Origin: Billgrantia zhangzhouensis
GTDB taxonomy: Bacteria; Pseudomonadota; Gammaproteobacteria; Pseudomonadales; Halomonadaceae
Direction of reading: 5' to 3'
Length of the DNA stretch: 64,000 nt
NCBI RefSeq assembly: GCF_021404465.1
Contig: NZ_JABFTT010000007.1
Span: forward strand, 180,800-244,799
Below are positions 9,312 through 18,358 of the stretch, in pieces. Numbering within the stretch: the first letter of the stretch is position 1; the number at the start of each line of letters is the position of its first letter. The notes below the pieces were generated by a model. That model was not told the origin of the DNA. It did no database searches and worked only from the letters and a program-made list of their open reading frames with translations. Position numbers and translations under genes: made by a program.

Positions 9312-10397
9312 ATGTCCGGCAATACCTTCGGCAAACTGTTCACCGTCACCACCTTCGGCGAGAGCCACGGCCCGGCGTTAGGCGCCATCGTCGACGGCTG
9401 CCCGCCGGGGCTGCCGCTCAGCGAAGCCGACCTGCAGCGCGACCTGGATCGCCGCCGCCCCGGCACCTCGCGGCATACCACCCAGCGCCGTGAGCCCGAC
9501 CAGGTGCGCATCCTTTCCGGTGTGTTCGAAGGCGTGACCACCGGCACCGCCATCGGTCTGTTGATCGAGAATACCGACCAGCGCTCCAAGGACTACGGCA
9601 ACATCAAGGACCAGTTCCGTCCCGCCCACGCAGACTACACCTACCACCACAAATACGGGGTCCGCGACTATCGCGGCGGTGGCCGCTCCAGCGCGCGGGA
9701 AACCGCCATGCGGGTGGCCGCCGGCGCCATTGCCAAGAAATTCCTGGCGACCCAGGGCATCACCGTGCGTGGCTACATGAGTCAGCTCGGTCCGCTCGAG
9801 ATCGCCTTCAAGCAGTGGGAGGCCGTGAACGAGAACCTCTTCTTCTGCCCCGATCCCGAGCGCGTGCCAGAGCTCGAGGCATTCATGGACCAACTGCGCC
9901 GCGACCAGGATTCGGTGGGGGCAAAGATCACCGTGGTTGCCGAAGGGCTGCCCCCGGGCTTGGGCGAGCCGGTCTTCGACCGTCTGGATGCCGACCTGGC
10001 CCATGGCCTGATGAGCATCAATGCGGTGAAGGGCGTGGAGATCGGTGACGGCTTCGCCGCGGTGGCGAGCCGTGGCAGCGAGCACCGTGACGAGATGACA
10101 CCGCAAGGCTTTCTCTCCAACCATGCCGGTGGCGTGCTCGGCGGCATCTCCTCCGGGCAGCCGCTGATCGCCCACCTGGCGCTCAAGCCCACCTCCAGCA
10201 TCACTATCCCCGGACGCAGCATCGACATCCACGGTAACCCGGTCGAAGTGGTGACCAAGGGGCGTCACGACCCCTGCGTGGGTATTCGCGCCACGCCGAT
10301 CGCCGAGGCGATGATGGCACTAACACTGATGGACCACCTTCTGCGTCATCGGGCGCAGAATGCCGCGGTGAGAGTCGAAACGCCGGTCTTGCGTTGA
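9312..10397 (+). CDS. aroC: Chorismate synthase
   Basis: Last enzyme of the shikimate pathway; makes chorismate from 5-enolpyruvylshikimate 3-phosphate using reduced FMN. The 361-residue length is normal. Signatures seen are [18 protein letters not shown] near the N-terminus, the [17 protein letters not shown] block, [13 protein letters not shown], and the C-terminal [23 protein letters not shown] lies 7 bases before the ATG. Chorismate feeds the tryptophan genes at 34-40 kb and pabB at 54 kb in this same window. Confidence 0.97.
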   Translation: MSGNTFGKLFTVTTFGESHGPALGAIVDGCPPGLPLSEADLQRDLDRRRPGTSRHTTQRREPDQVRILSGVFEGVTTGTAIGLLIENTDQRSKDYGNIKDQFRPAHADYTYHHKYGVRDYRGGGRSSARETAMRVAAGAIAKKFLATQGITVRGYMSQLGPLEIAFKQWEAVNENLFFCPDPERVPELEAFMDQLRRDQDSVGAKITVVAEGLPPGLGEPVFDRLDADLAHGLMSINAVKGVEIGDGFAAVASRGSEHRDEMTPQGFLSNHAGGVLGGISSGQPLIAHLALKPTSSITIPGRSIDIHGNPVEVVTKGRHDPCVGIRATPIAEAMMALTLMDHLLRHRAQNAAVRVETPVLR

Positions 10398-10407
10398 GGA
10401 GTCTGGC

Positions 10408-10435
10408 CCCGGCGCGCGTTGCGCCTGGTGCCGGG
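10408..10435. terminator. GC hairpin after aroC
   Basis: CCCGGC pairs with GCCGGG around an inner GCGC/GCGC stem with GTT loop. There is no T-run after it, so it may be a weak or Rho-assisted terminator, or an mRNA-end stabiliser. Confidence 0.4.
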
Positions 10436-10471
10436 TTGCTACACTGAGGGAATACTCAAGCAGGTGATGCC

Positions 10472-10855
10472 ATGAAGATTAACGTCGAGTTCGACTTGAC
10501 CCCCGAGGAGTTTCGTCGTGCCCTCGGTCTGCCGGATGTCGAGGCCTTCCAGCAGGATCTGCTGAACCGGATCCAGAAGCAGATGGAGTCCGGCGTCGAA
10601 GGCTACGATCCCATGAGCCTGATGAAACCCTTCCTGCAACAAGGTCTCACTCAGGACATGAGCCAAGGGCTCTCCCAGGGGCTGGCCAGCTTCGGCACCT
10701 ACCAGCAGATGATGCTCGACATGCTGCGCCAGGCGGGAAGTGCCATGGACAAGGCGCGTGAGCCTGGCGAGACCGGTGAGCCGGAGGCTCCGTCAAAGCC
10801 GACAGGCAAGAGCGGGACGGCCAGTGCGCGGTCGCGCTCCCGGCGCTCGGAGTAG
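10472..10855 (+). CDS. DUF6489-like protein beside phasin
   Basis: Protein of 127 residues, starting MKINVEFDLTPEEFRRALGLPD, which I associate with the DUF6489 family of unknown function. After this head come a helical, Gln/Met-rich middle (about residues 25-90) and a basic Ser/Arg/Lys tail. AGGTGA lies 5 bases before the ATG. It is the first gene of the polyhydroxyalkanoate group, followed by phasin and synthase on the same strand. The helical middle resembles phasin-type amphipathic helices, so binding to PHA granules is a reasonable guess but not shown. Confidence 0.65.
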   Translation: MKINVEFDLTPEEFRRALGLPDVEAFQQDLLNRIQKQMESGVEGYDPMSLMKPFLQQGLTQDMSQGLSQGLASFGTYQQMMLDMLRQAGSAMDKAREPGETGEPEAPSKPTGKSGTASARSRSRRSE

Positions 10856-10870
10856 CCGTGACGTAATGGC

Positions 10871-10894
10871 GAGCCTCCTTGCTGAGTGAGGCTC
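10871..10894. repeat. Inverted repeat between DUF6489 gene and phasin
   Basis: GAGCCTC pairs with GAGGCTC across a 10-base loop, 15 bases after the DUF6489 stop. No T-run follows. It may be a partial terminator or processing hairpin between the two genes. Confidence 0.4.
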
Positions 10895-11070
10895 TGCTTG
10901 CAGTGGAAGGGTATTGCAGCGAGAGCCCTGCCGGGCTACGCTTTGTGCGGTGCAGCATAGGTGCCGTGCCACGCACTATCGGCTTGTGTGGCAAATAGGG
11001 AAGGGCGCTGGTCGAGTTGCCTCGAAAGGTGCTGCCCCCGCATGTTTCCGGTCCACAGGAGGTTACCCCC

Positions 11071-11538
11071 ATGCAGGACAAGATGCTCGACGAATTCAAC
11101 CAGCAGACACGGCGCTTTTTCGAACCCATGCGCAAGCTGAACTCGCTGATGCTCGGCAACATGGAGAAGATGACCGAGTATCAGCTCGAAGCGATGAAGC
11201 GTTATAGCCAGATGGGCACCGAGCGCATGCGCAGCGCTTCCGAGATTCGCGACGTCCAGGATCTGCAGGCCTTTGGGGCCAAGCAGGCTGAGATGATGAA
11301 CGAACTCTCGCATCAGATGATGGAAGACGCCCAGGCCCTCGGCGAGATGAGCCAGCAGTTCCGCACCGAGCTGGAGCAGCTCTTCGGCGAAGTCAGCCAG
11401 GAGCTGACCGAGCGGACCCAACAGACCCAGCAGACCCAGCAGACCCAGCAACAGGCCGAAGCGAGCGCCAAGCCGGCCGCATCGAGCAAGTCCAACGCTC
11501 CGGCCAAGGCTAGCAGCCAGGCATCTCGCAAGAGCTGA
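11071..11538 (+). CDS. Phasin family protein
   Basis: PHA granule surface protein, 155 residues. The first 110 residues are a run of amphipathic helices (FNQQTRRFFEPMRKLNSLMLGNMEKM and similar) with the phasin pattern. From about 11416 the DNA has a 9-base unit (ACCCAGCAG-like) repeated about four times, encoding TQQ repeats, and the tail is Ala/Lys/Ser-rich like many phasins. AGGAGG about 8 bases before the ATG at 11071 decides the start over an upstream TTG at 11017. It precedes phaC by 121 bases. Confidence 0.85.
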   Translation: MQDKMLDEFNQQTRRFFEPMRKLNSLMLGNMEKMTEYQLEAMKRYSQMGTERMRSASEIRDVQDLQAFGAKQAEMMNELSHQMMEDAQALGEMSQQFRTELEQLFGEVSQELTERTQQTQQTQQTQQQAEASAKPAASSKSNAPAKASSQASRKS

Positions 11539-11568
11539 GGCCGCGTGCCTCTGCGAGTGATGGCGGTT

Positions 11569-11603
11569 CGCCTCCACGGATCGATGTGCGTTTCGTGGAG
11601 GCG
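11569..11603. terminator. Ten-bp hairpin between phasin and phaC
   Basis: CGCCTCCACG pairs perfectly with CGTGGAGGCG around a 15-base loop. No T-run follows. It fits a partial terminator or RNA-processing hairpin that would give more phasin than synthase mRNA. Confidence 0.5.
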
Positions 11604-11659
11604 GGCCGGCAACACTCGCACCGAATCTAAGAAGAGGGGCTGAAAAACAGGAGAGGGCG

Positions 11660-13483
11660 ATGCAGTCAGGGGATGCGGTTTCCTCCCAGGTCGAACTGGA
11701 GGAGTGGAACGAACAGCTTCAAAAACTGGGCCAGCACTACCAGGCATTGATGCAGGAACTGTTGCAACGCATGGCGCCCGACACGGCCGCCGACTCCATC
11801 CAGGCCGACATGCGTGATGCCTTTCGGGCGGGCGCCGAGTCACTGATGAGCAATCCACAGCTGCTGTGGCAGACCCAGGCGCGCCTTCTTCAGGATCAGT
11901 TCCAGCTTTGGCAACAGGGCCTGAAGGCGCTTGGCGGTGAACTGGACGAGCCGTTGATTGCTCCGCCCAAGAGCGATCGTCGTTTCCAGGATCCGGCCTG
12001 GCAGCAGGAGCCGTTCTACCGTGCCATCTTGCAGCAGTACCTGCTGTTTTCGAACGCGGTCGAGGAACTGGTCGAGCAGTTGGAGGGGTTGCCCGAGCGG
12101 CAGAAGCGCAACCTGGCGTTCTATGCTCGCCAAATGGTCAACGCCATGGCGCCGACCAACTTCGTCACTACCAACCCCGAAGTGATACGGCGTACCCTGG
12201 AGACCAAGGGACAGAACCTGATCGAGGGGCTTGCCCAACTGCGTCGTGACCTGGCCAACTCCTCCGATGGTCTCAACGTGGCCATGACCGACCGCAGCGC
12301 GTTCGAAATCGGACGCAACATCGCCGTGACTCCCGGCTATGTGGTCCATGAGAACGAGCTGATCCAGCTGATCCAGTACACGCCGACCACCGAGACGGTA
12401 TTCAAGACCCCGCTGCTGATCGTGCCGCCGTGGATCAACAAGTACTATATTCTCGACCTGCGTCAGGACAACTCGTTGGTCAAGTGGCTGGTGGACCAGG
12501 GTCACACCGTCTTCCTGATCTCGTGGCGCAACCCGGGACCCGCGCAGCGCGACCTGACCTGGGCCGACTACATGCAGTTGGGGCCCATCGACGCGCTGGC
12601 GGCCATCGAGCAGGCCTGCGGCGAGAAGTCGGTCAACCTGCTCGGCTACTGCATCGGTGGCACCCTGGCCGCCTCCACCGTGGCTTACCTCACCAGCACC
12701 CGGCGCGGACGTAAGGTCAAGTCGGTTACCTACATGGCCACGCTACAGGACTTTCGTGACCCGGGAGAGCTGGGTGTGCTGCTCAGCGAGCCGATCCTGC
12801 AAGGGATCGAGGCGCGCATGGAGCAGGATGGCTACCTGGATGGCCGTTCCATGGCCTACACCTTCAATCTGCTGCGCGAGAACGACCTGTTCTGGTCGTT
12901 CTATGTCAGCAACTACCTGAAGGGGGAGAACCCGGCGCCGTTCGACCTGCTCTACTGGAACACCGATGGCACCAACCTGCCTGCCGGTACCCACGGTTGG
13001 TACCTGCGCCACATGTACCTGGAGAATCGCCTGGTGGAGCCGGGCGGTATCGAACTCGACGGCGTCAAGATCGACCTGCGCAAGATCTCCGTGCCGAGCT
13101 ATTTCATTTCCACCCGCGAGGATCACATCGCCAAGTGGAACAGCACCTACTACGGTGCGCTGCTGCCCAAAGGACCGGTCACCTTCGTGCTGGGCGGTTC
13201 CGGCCATATCGCCGGTATCGTCAACCCGCCGGCACGCAACAAGTACGGCTACTGGACCAACGGCACGCTGCCTGACGATCACGAAGCGTGGCTTGCCGGG
13301 GCGGAGTTCCACGAAGGCTCCTGGTGGCCGCATTGGCAGCAGTGGATGACCGAGGGCGGTTACGCCGATACCGGTAAGAGGGTGCCGGCTCGTCAGCCGG
13401 GCGAGGGTGAGCTCAAGCTGCTCGAGGAGGCGCCAGGGCGTTACGTGCGCATGACCATTCCCGAGGTGCTGGGCGAAGCCTGA
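11660..13483 (+). CDS. phaC: Class I poly(3-hydroxyalkanoate) synthase
   Basis: Polymerises 3-hydroxyacyl-CoA into polyhydroxyalkanoate on granules. The 607-residue length fits class I. The lipase-like box GYCIGG places the nucleophile Cys331; the aspartate is in STREDHIAKW (Asp488) and the histidine in GSGHIAGIVNPP (His516), giving a complete catalytic triad. The N-terminal 180 residues are helical and more variable. AGGAGAG sits 4-5 bases before the ATG. phaA and phaB are not in the window, so monomer supply is encoded elsewhere. Confidence 0.96.
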   Translation: MQSGDAVSSQVELEEWNEQLQKLGQHYQALMQELLQRMAPDTAADSIQADMRDAFRAGAESLMSNPQLLWQTQARLLQDQFQLWQQGLKALGGELDEPLIAPPKSDRRFQDPAWQQEPFYRAILQQYLLFSNAVEELVEQLEGLPERQKRNLAFYARQMVNAMAPTNFVTTNPEVIRRTLETKGQNLIEGLAQLRRDLANSSDGLNVAMTDRSAFEIGRNIAVTPGYVVHENELIQLIQYTPTTETVFKTPLLIVPPWINKYYILDLRQDNSLVKWLVDQGHTVFLISWRNPGPAQRDLTWADYMQLGPIDALAAIEQACGEKSVNLLGYCIGGTLAASTVAYLTSTRRGRKVKSVTYMATLQDFRDPGELGVLLSEPILQGIEARMEQDGYLDGRSMAYTFNLLRENDLFWSFYVSNYLKGENPAPFDLLYWNTDGTNLPAGTHGWYLRHMYLENRLVEPGGIELDGVKIDLRKISVPSYFISTREDHIAKWNSTYYGALLPKGPVTFVLGGSGHIAGIVNPPARNKYGYWTNGTLPDDHEAWLAGAEFHEGSWWPHWQQWMTEGGYADTGKRVPARQPGEGELKLLEEAPGRYVRMTIPEVLGEA

Positions 13484-13506
13484 GCCGCGCGGCGATCATC
13501 GCCGAC

Positions 13507-13529
13507 GAGGCCCGCCAAGCGCGGGCCTC
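13507..13529. terminator. Hairpin after phaC
   Basis: GAGGCCCGC pairs with GCGGGCCTC around a 5-base loop (CAAGC), 24 bases after the phaC stop. Only TTGCGTT follows rather than a T-run. The 14-base stretch GGGCCTCTTGCGTT is then repeated once in tandem (13523-13536 and 13537-13550). It lies between convergent genes and may serve both. Confidence 0.55.
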
Positions 13530-13553
13530 TTGCGTTGGGCCTCTTGCGTTGGA

Positions 13554-14327
13554 TCATGGCTGCGGCAGATGGCGAGGATATACCGTCCAGCCGCCGTCCG
13601 GGCGCCAGTGATGCAGCGCGTAGGCATAGGGCGTCTCGATGAGCGCCGGTTCGCGTTCGCCCAGATCCAGGGCGTAATGCGAGGCCGGGCTGCCGCCGAT
13701 GGCAGCGTAGCCGCCGGCCCATTGGGTATGCATGGGACGATGCACGTGGCCGCAGAGCAGCCGACACTCGGCGGGGGTGCGGGCGAGCAGGCGCTCCAGC
13801 TCTGTGCCGCCGCGCAACAGGTTGCCGGCATCCAGAAAGGCGTTGCCGGAGGGAAAGGGCGGATGATGAAGCAGCAGCAGCGTCGGCGTCGTGTCTGTCG
13901 CCAGTTGGCGGGCCAGCCAGTCGAGGCGGGCGGGACATAACTCGCCTTCGGTGCGGCCGGGGATGACACTGTCCAGCCCGAGGATGCGCAGGTCGCCCAG
14001 GCGCGCGGCGAAATGCAGGAACTCGCCTTGAGCAAAGGGGACCCGGTCGCCGAAGGCGGCGCGCATGGCCTCGCGGCGGTCATGGTTGCCCGGCACCACG
14101 AACAGGGGCATGGGCAGGGCGGCCAGCAGGCGGCGGGCCAGGGCATAGTCGGCGTGGCTGCCGCCATCGGTGAGGTCACCGGTGATCGCTACCGCGTCGG
14201 GGCGCTGGGGCAGGCTCAGAATGTCATCGACGATACGCGCCACTACCGCGGCGATGTCGCGGCGTACCTTGGGCGTTTCAGGGACGTCGGCGAAGATGTG
14301 CAGGTCGGAAAGGTGGACGATGAGCAT
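13554..14327 (-). CDS. Class III cyclic-nucleotide/glycerophosphodiester phosphodiesterase-like metallophosphoesterase
   Basis: Calcineurin-type metallophosphoesterase, 257 residues. All metal-binding motifs are present in order: SDLHI, GDLTDGG, GNHD, HHPPF and GHVH. This set and length match the CpdA/Icc and GpdQ groups, which hydrolyse cAMP or glycerophosphodiesters. It is the last gene of the ABC importer operon, 14 bases after the second permease. That makes hydrolysis of an imported phosphodiester more likely than general cAMP breakdown, but this is inference from context. No signal peptide, so cytoplasmic. Confidence 0.8.
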   Translation of the reverse strand: MLIVHLSDLHIFADVPETPKVRRDIAAVVARIVDDILSLPQRPDAVAITGDLTDGGSHADYALARRLLAALPMPLFVVPGNHDRREAMRAAFGDRVPFAQGEFLHFAARLGDLRILGLDSVIPGRTEGELCPARLDWLARQLATDTTPTLLLLHHPPFPSGNAFLDAGNLLRGGTELERLLARTPAECRLLCGHVHRPMHTQWAGGYAAIGGSPASHYALDLGEREPALIETPYAYALHHWRPDGGWTVYPRHLPQP

Positions 14328-14341
14328 GGGGAAATTCCAGG

Positions 14342-15166
14342 TCAGCGGCCGATGCGCGCCAGCACGTCGGCCTTGAGAAAGCGTTCGATGATCAGCATGA
14401 AGCCCACCGAGGGCACCAGCAGGATGAGGGCGGTGATGGCCGCGATTTGGTAGTTGCCGCCCATGGAGGCGTTGAACATGAGGATCGGCAGGGTGGTGAT
14501 GTCGGGGGTGCCGACGAAGTAGGTGCCGGTGAACTCATCGATGCTGTCGAGGAAGACGAAGATCGACGCCGCGATCAAACCGGGCAGCGCCTGGGGCAGG
14601 GTGACGCCTAAGAAGGTGCGCAGGGGGCCGGCGCCCAGGTTGCGCGCCGCCTCCTCCAGGCTGCGGTCCACCGCGGAGAAGGCGGCGGTGGCGATCCACA
14701 CCGCATAGACCAGGCCCGGCAAGGAGTGCACCAGGACCACGCCGAACAGCGTACCGTTGAGCCCCAGCCCATAGAACATCGCGGCGATGTTGACGAAGAT
14801 GGGCAGGTTGGGAAACGCCTGGGGAAGCAGGAATACCAGCATGATCAGGCTGCGCAGGGGCAGCGCCAGGCGCGCCAGGGCATAGGCGGCGGGAATGGCC
14901 AGGGCGAGCGATAGCGCCACCGCCGCCAGGGCGACCGTCACCGAGTGGTAGAGCGCCTCCCAGGCGCCGGCGCGGGGGCGGAAGACGCGTTCCCAGAACG
15001 CGAAGCCCCATTGGCTGGGAAAGCGGTTGGGGAAGAACCACTGCTCGGTGAAGGCCCACATGGCCAGGTTGATGAGCGGTCCGAACACCACGAACGCGGT
15101 CAGTCCCAGCAGTAACGGTAACATCAGGCCGCCGAGCAGGCGCGCGGGAAGACGGAGGAGGGTCAT
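14342..15166 (-). CDS. ABC importer permease (second)
   Basis: Inner-membrane permease of a type I ABC importer, 274 residues, with about six membrane helices. The ATPase-contact loop is visible as EEAARNLGAGPLRTFLGVTLPQALPGLIAA around residues 175-205. The start is set by the ATGA overlap with the first permease; a longer frame open upstream is the shadow of that gene. It belongs to the iron(III)/spermidine/2-aminoethylphosphonate-like permease group. The substrate is not evident from sequence. Confidence 0.85.
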   Translation of the reverse strand: MTLLRLPARLLGGLMLPLLLGLTAFVVFGPLINLAMWAFTEQWFFPNRFPSQWGFAFWERVFRPRAGAWEALYHSVTVALAAVALSLALAIPAAYALARLALPLRSLIMLVFLLPQAFPNLPIFVNIAAMFYGLGLNGTLFGVVLVHSLPGLVYAVWIATAAFSAVDRSLEEAARNLGAGPLRTFLGVTLPQALPGLIAASIFVFLDSIDEFTGTYFVGTPDITTLPILMFNASMGGNYQIAAITALILLVPSVGFMLIIERFLKADVLARIGR

Positions 15167-16017
15167 CGCCGCACCTCCCGCGCCAGGGTGGTGCGCAGAT
15201 AGAGCCAGGCGGCGAAGGCGGTCAGCAGGTAGGAGAACAGGCCGAGGGCGTTGGCCACGGCGTAGTCGCCGTAGTAGGTGACGCGATGCGCCATCATGGC
15301 GGTCATCATGGTCGGGTTGCCGGCGACGATCATCATCGGCACCGAGAGGACCGACATGATGACCACCAGCGACAGAATCAGCCCCACCAGGAGATTGGGG
15401 CGTACCTGGGGCAGCACGATGCCGAGCAGGCAGCGCAGCCGTCCGGCGCCGAGGTTGCGCGCCGCTTCGATGGTGGCGCGGTCCAGCGAGGCCATGGCGC
15501 CGGCCAGCAGCAGGGTGACGAAAGGCACCTGCTTCCAGGCGAAGGTGAGTATCAGACCGCGCCAGTCGAGCAGGCTCTGGGCGGCGGCGGGGCTGAGCAG
15601 TCCCAACTCCATCAAGACACTGTTCATCAAGCCGTTGCGGGAGAGAAAGCTGCGCGCGGTCTGGGCGGCGACGATGAACGGGATGAACAGCGGCCAGCGA
15701 TAGAGCCAGCGCAGCAGAGCCACCGCCCAGGGGGTCGCGCCGAGCGTCAGGTAACCGGCGATGGTGATGGAGACCACGGCGATCAGGGCCAGCGACGCCA
15801 GGGCGACGCCGATGGAGAACAGGATGTCGCGGCCATAGAACGCCAGGGCGCGGGAAACATGCGCCAGCGTGACACCGCCCTGCGTGTCGAGGAAGGCGAA
15901 GATCACCGAGCGCAGCAACGGATAAGCGTAGAGAAAGCCGATGGCGGCCAGGGCCGGCAGCACCAGTAGCAGGCCAGGCCCGTGGCGTCGCAGGATGGCG
16001 ATGGCATTGGGAGTCAT
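15163..16017 (-). CDS. ABC importer permease (first)
   Basis: Partner permease, 284 residues, starting MTPNAIAILRRHG, with about six membrane helices and the contact loop EAARNLGAGRLRCLLGIVLPQVRPNLL. The frame stays open upstream to 16206, but this stretch overlaps the end of the substrate-binding gene and holds no permease-like sequence, so the ATG at 16017 is preferred; a clear ribosome binding site is lacking. A stable hairpin lies in the 82-base gap between it and the substrate-binding gene. Confidence 0.83.
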   Translation of the reverse strand: MTPNAIAILRRHGPGLLLVLPALAAIGFLYAYPLLRSVIFAFLDTQGGVTLAHVSRALAFYGRDILFSIGVALASLALIAVVSITIAGYLTLGATPWAVALLRWLYRWPLFIPFIVAAQTARSFLSRNGLMNSVLMELGLLSPAAAQSLLDWRGLILTFAWKQVPFVTLLLAGAMASLDRATIEAARNLGAGRLRCLLGIVLPQVRPNLLVGLILSLVVIMSVLSVPMMIVAGNPTMMTAMMAHRVTYYGDYAVANALGLFSYLLTAFAAWLYLRTTLAREVRR

Positions 16018-16061
16018 GGGCGATACGCGAGCCAAGAAGGAGATGAACCGGGAAGGAGAGC

Positions 16062-16087
16062 GGCCCCATCCTTGCCGGGATGGGGCC
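16062..16087. repeat. Intra-operon hairpin after substrate-binding gene
   Basis: Ten-bp perfect stem (GGCCCCATCC with GGATGGGGCC) and 6-base loop. No T-run follows in the direction of transcription. Hairpins at this place often protect the mRNA of the abundant binding protein, as known for malE-malF. Confidence 0.5.
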
Positions 16088-16099
16088 GGTGCATGCCCT

Positions 16100-17230
16100 T
16101 TAGTTGGCGACGTGAAGCTCATAGGCTTCCAGGATGGCGTTGAAGTAATCCGCCTGGGGCATCGATACGCCGCGTTCGGCCAGTATCTCCGGCGCCACAT
16201 CGGCATAGAAACGTTCCCAGGTCTCGGCGTCCAGCTCGGCGCGCACGTGCTCGGCGTCGATGCCGGGGAACCAACTGAACATGCCGACGATGCCTTCGGC
16301 CTGCACCTCCGGACTGGTGGCGAGTTCGATGAAGGCGCGGGCCAGCTCCGGCTCGGCGGCGCGGGCGGGGAGGGTGTAGTACATCGGCTGTCCGGGCATG
16401 CCGGGCTCGAGGATCAGCAGTTCGAAGTCGGGATTGAGACGGCCGTCGTCGATCCAGGCGTGGAACATGTCCATCCACACCGGGCCCATGGCGATCTCGC
16501 CGCGGTTCATGGCGTCCAGGGTGCCGGCGTTGCCCGGCGTCAGGGTGACGTGGCGGTTGAACTCGCGCAGCGCGGCCAGGGCATCCTGCCACTCCTGCGG
16601 AGCGTCTTCCCGCCATGGACCGTTGCGCATCTCCTCGGCCATGTCGGTGAAGGCGTAGAGCCAGCCGAACACGAAGCCGACCCCGGCCATGCCGCCGGTA
16701 ATGCCGTTGTAGCCGAATTGATCCGGGTGCTCACTCACCCACTCCGCCAGTTCGGCATAGCTCTGCGGCGGGGTGGCGACCAGCGACGGGTTGTAGGCGA
16801 TAGCGACCTGGCTCTGGAACATCGGCATGACGTAGCCGCTGACATCCGCGCCCAGGGCGACCTCGGCATTCTCTGCGCTGACCAGGTCGCCGGTGGCGAT
16901 CTCGTCGCGGTAGGGGGCGAGCAGGCCCTCCCGCACCATCTGGCCGGTCATGCGCTGGTGCAGCACGGCGACGTCCACGTCCCAGGTCTCGGCGTCGCGC
17001 TGGGCGGCAAGCTTTTCGTAGATCGCCTGGCTGCCGGCATCGCCGGGGCCGGTGCCCAGGGCGCGCACCGTCACGCCGGGGTGCAGCGCCTCGAACTTGG
17101 GGCCGAGGTAATCGTTGATGTATTCCACCATGTTGACGTCGCCGGCGGTGTTGACGTTGAGCGTCTGCGCCAGGACATGGCCGGCGGCCAGCGCCGGGGC
17201 AAGGGTGATGGCAAGGGCAAGGCGTTTCAT
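16100..17230 (-). CDS. ABC importer periplasmic substrate-binding protein (family 1)
   Basis: Periplasmic binding protein, 376 residues. It begins with a signal peptide, MKRLALAITLAPALAAGHVLAQ, with likely cleavage after about residue 21-22. The rest is a family 1 extracellular solute-binding fold (LGPKFEALHPGVTVRALGTGPGD, MNRGEIAMGPVWMDMFHAWI). An ATG at 17248 overlaps the ATPase stop, but AGGAGG lies 6-7 bases before the ATG at 17230 and gives a proper signal peptide, so 17230 is preferred. The ligand is unknown; the operon phosphoesterase suggests a phosphorylated compound. Confidence 0.85.
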   Translation of the reverse strand: MKRLALAITLAPALAAGHVLAQTLNVNTAGDVNMVEYINDYLGPKFEALHPGVTVRALGTGPGDAGSQAIYEKLAAQRDAETWDVDVAVLHQRMTGQMVREGLLAPYRDEIATGDLVSAENAEVALGADVSGYVMPMFQSQVAIAYNPSLVATPPQSYAELAEWVSEHPDQFGYNGITGGMAGVGFVFGWLYAFTDMAEEMRNGPWREDAPQEWQDALAALREFNRHVTLTPGNAGTLDAMNRGEIAMGPVWMDMFHAWIDDGRLNPDFELLILEPGMPGQPMYYTLPARAAEPELARAFIELATSPEVQAEGIVGMFSWFPGIDAEHVRAELDAETWERFYADVAPEILAERGVSMPQADYFNAILEAYELHVAN

Positions 17231-17244
17231 CCGAATCCTCCTGT

Positions 17245-18222
<978 letters not shown>

Positions 18223-18240
18223 GTCACCCTGGCTCCCGTA

Positions 18241-18256
18241 TTGAACACGTGTGCAA
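18241..18256. promoter_or_regulatory. Probable operator of the LacI-type regulator
   Basis: TTGAACACGTGTGCAA is an inverted repeat centred on CACGTG, with one mismatched pair (A/G). It lies 19 bases upstream of the ATPase start and 103 bases upstream of the regulator start. A further AT-rich near-palindrome, TTAAAAGCTTTAAA, is at about 18286-18299. Palindromes with a CG centre are typical LacI-family targets; binding by this regulator is inferred from position. Confidence 0.55.
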
Positions 18257-18358
18257 TATAGGCGGGATAGGATGACGTTTTCGTGTTAAAAGCTTTAAAT
18301 TGACGCAACCGTATTCCAGGCCATTGATTGCACGCGAGCGCAAATGATGAAGGAACAT

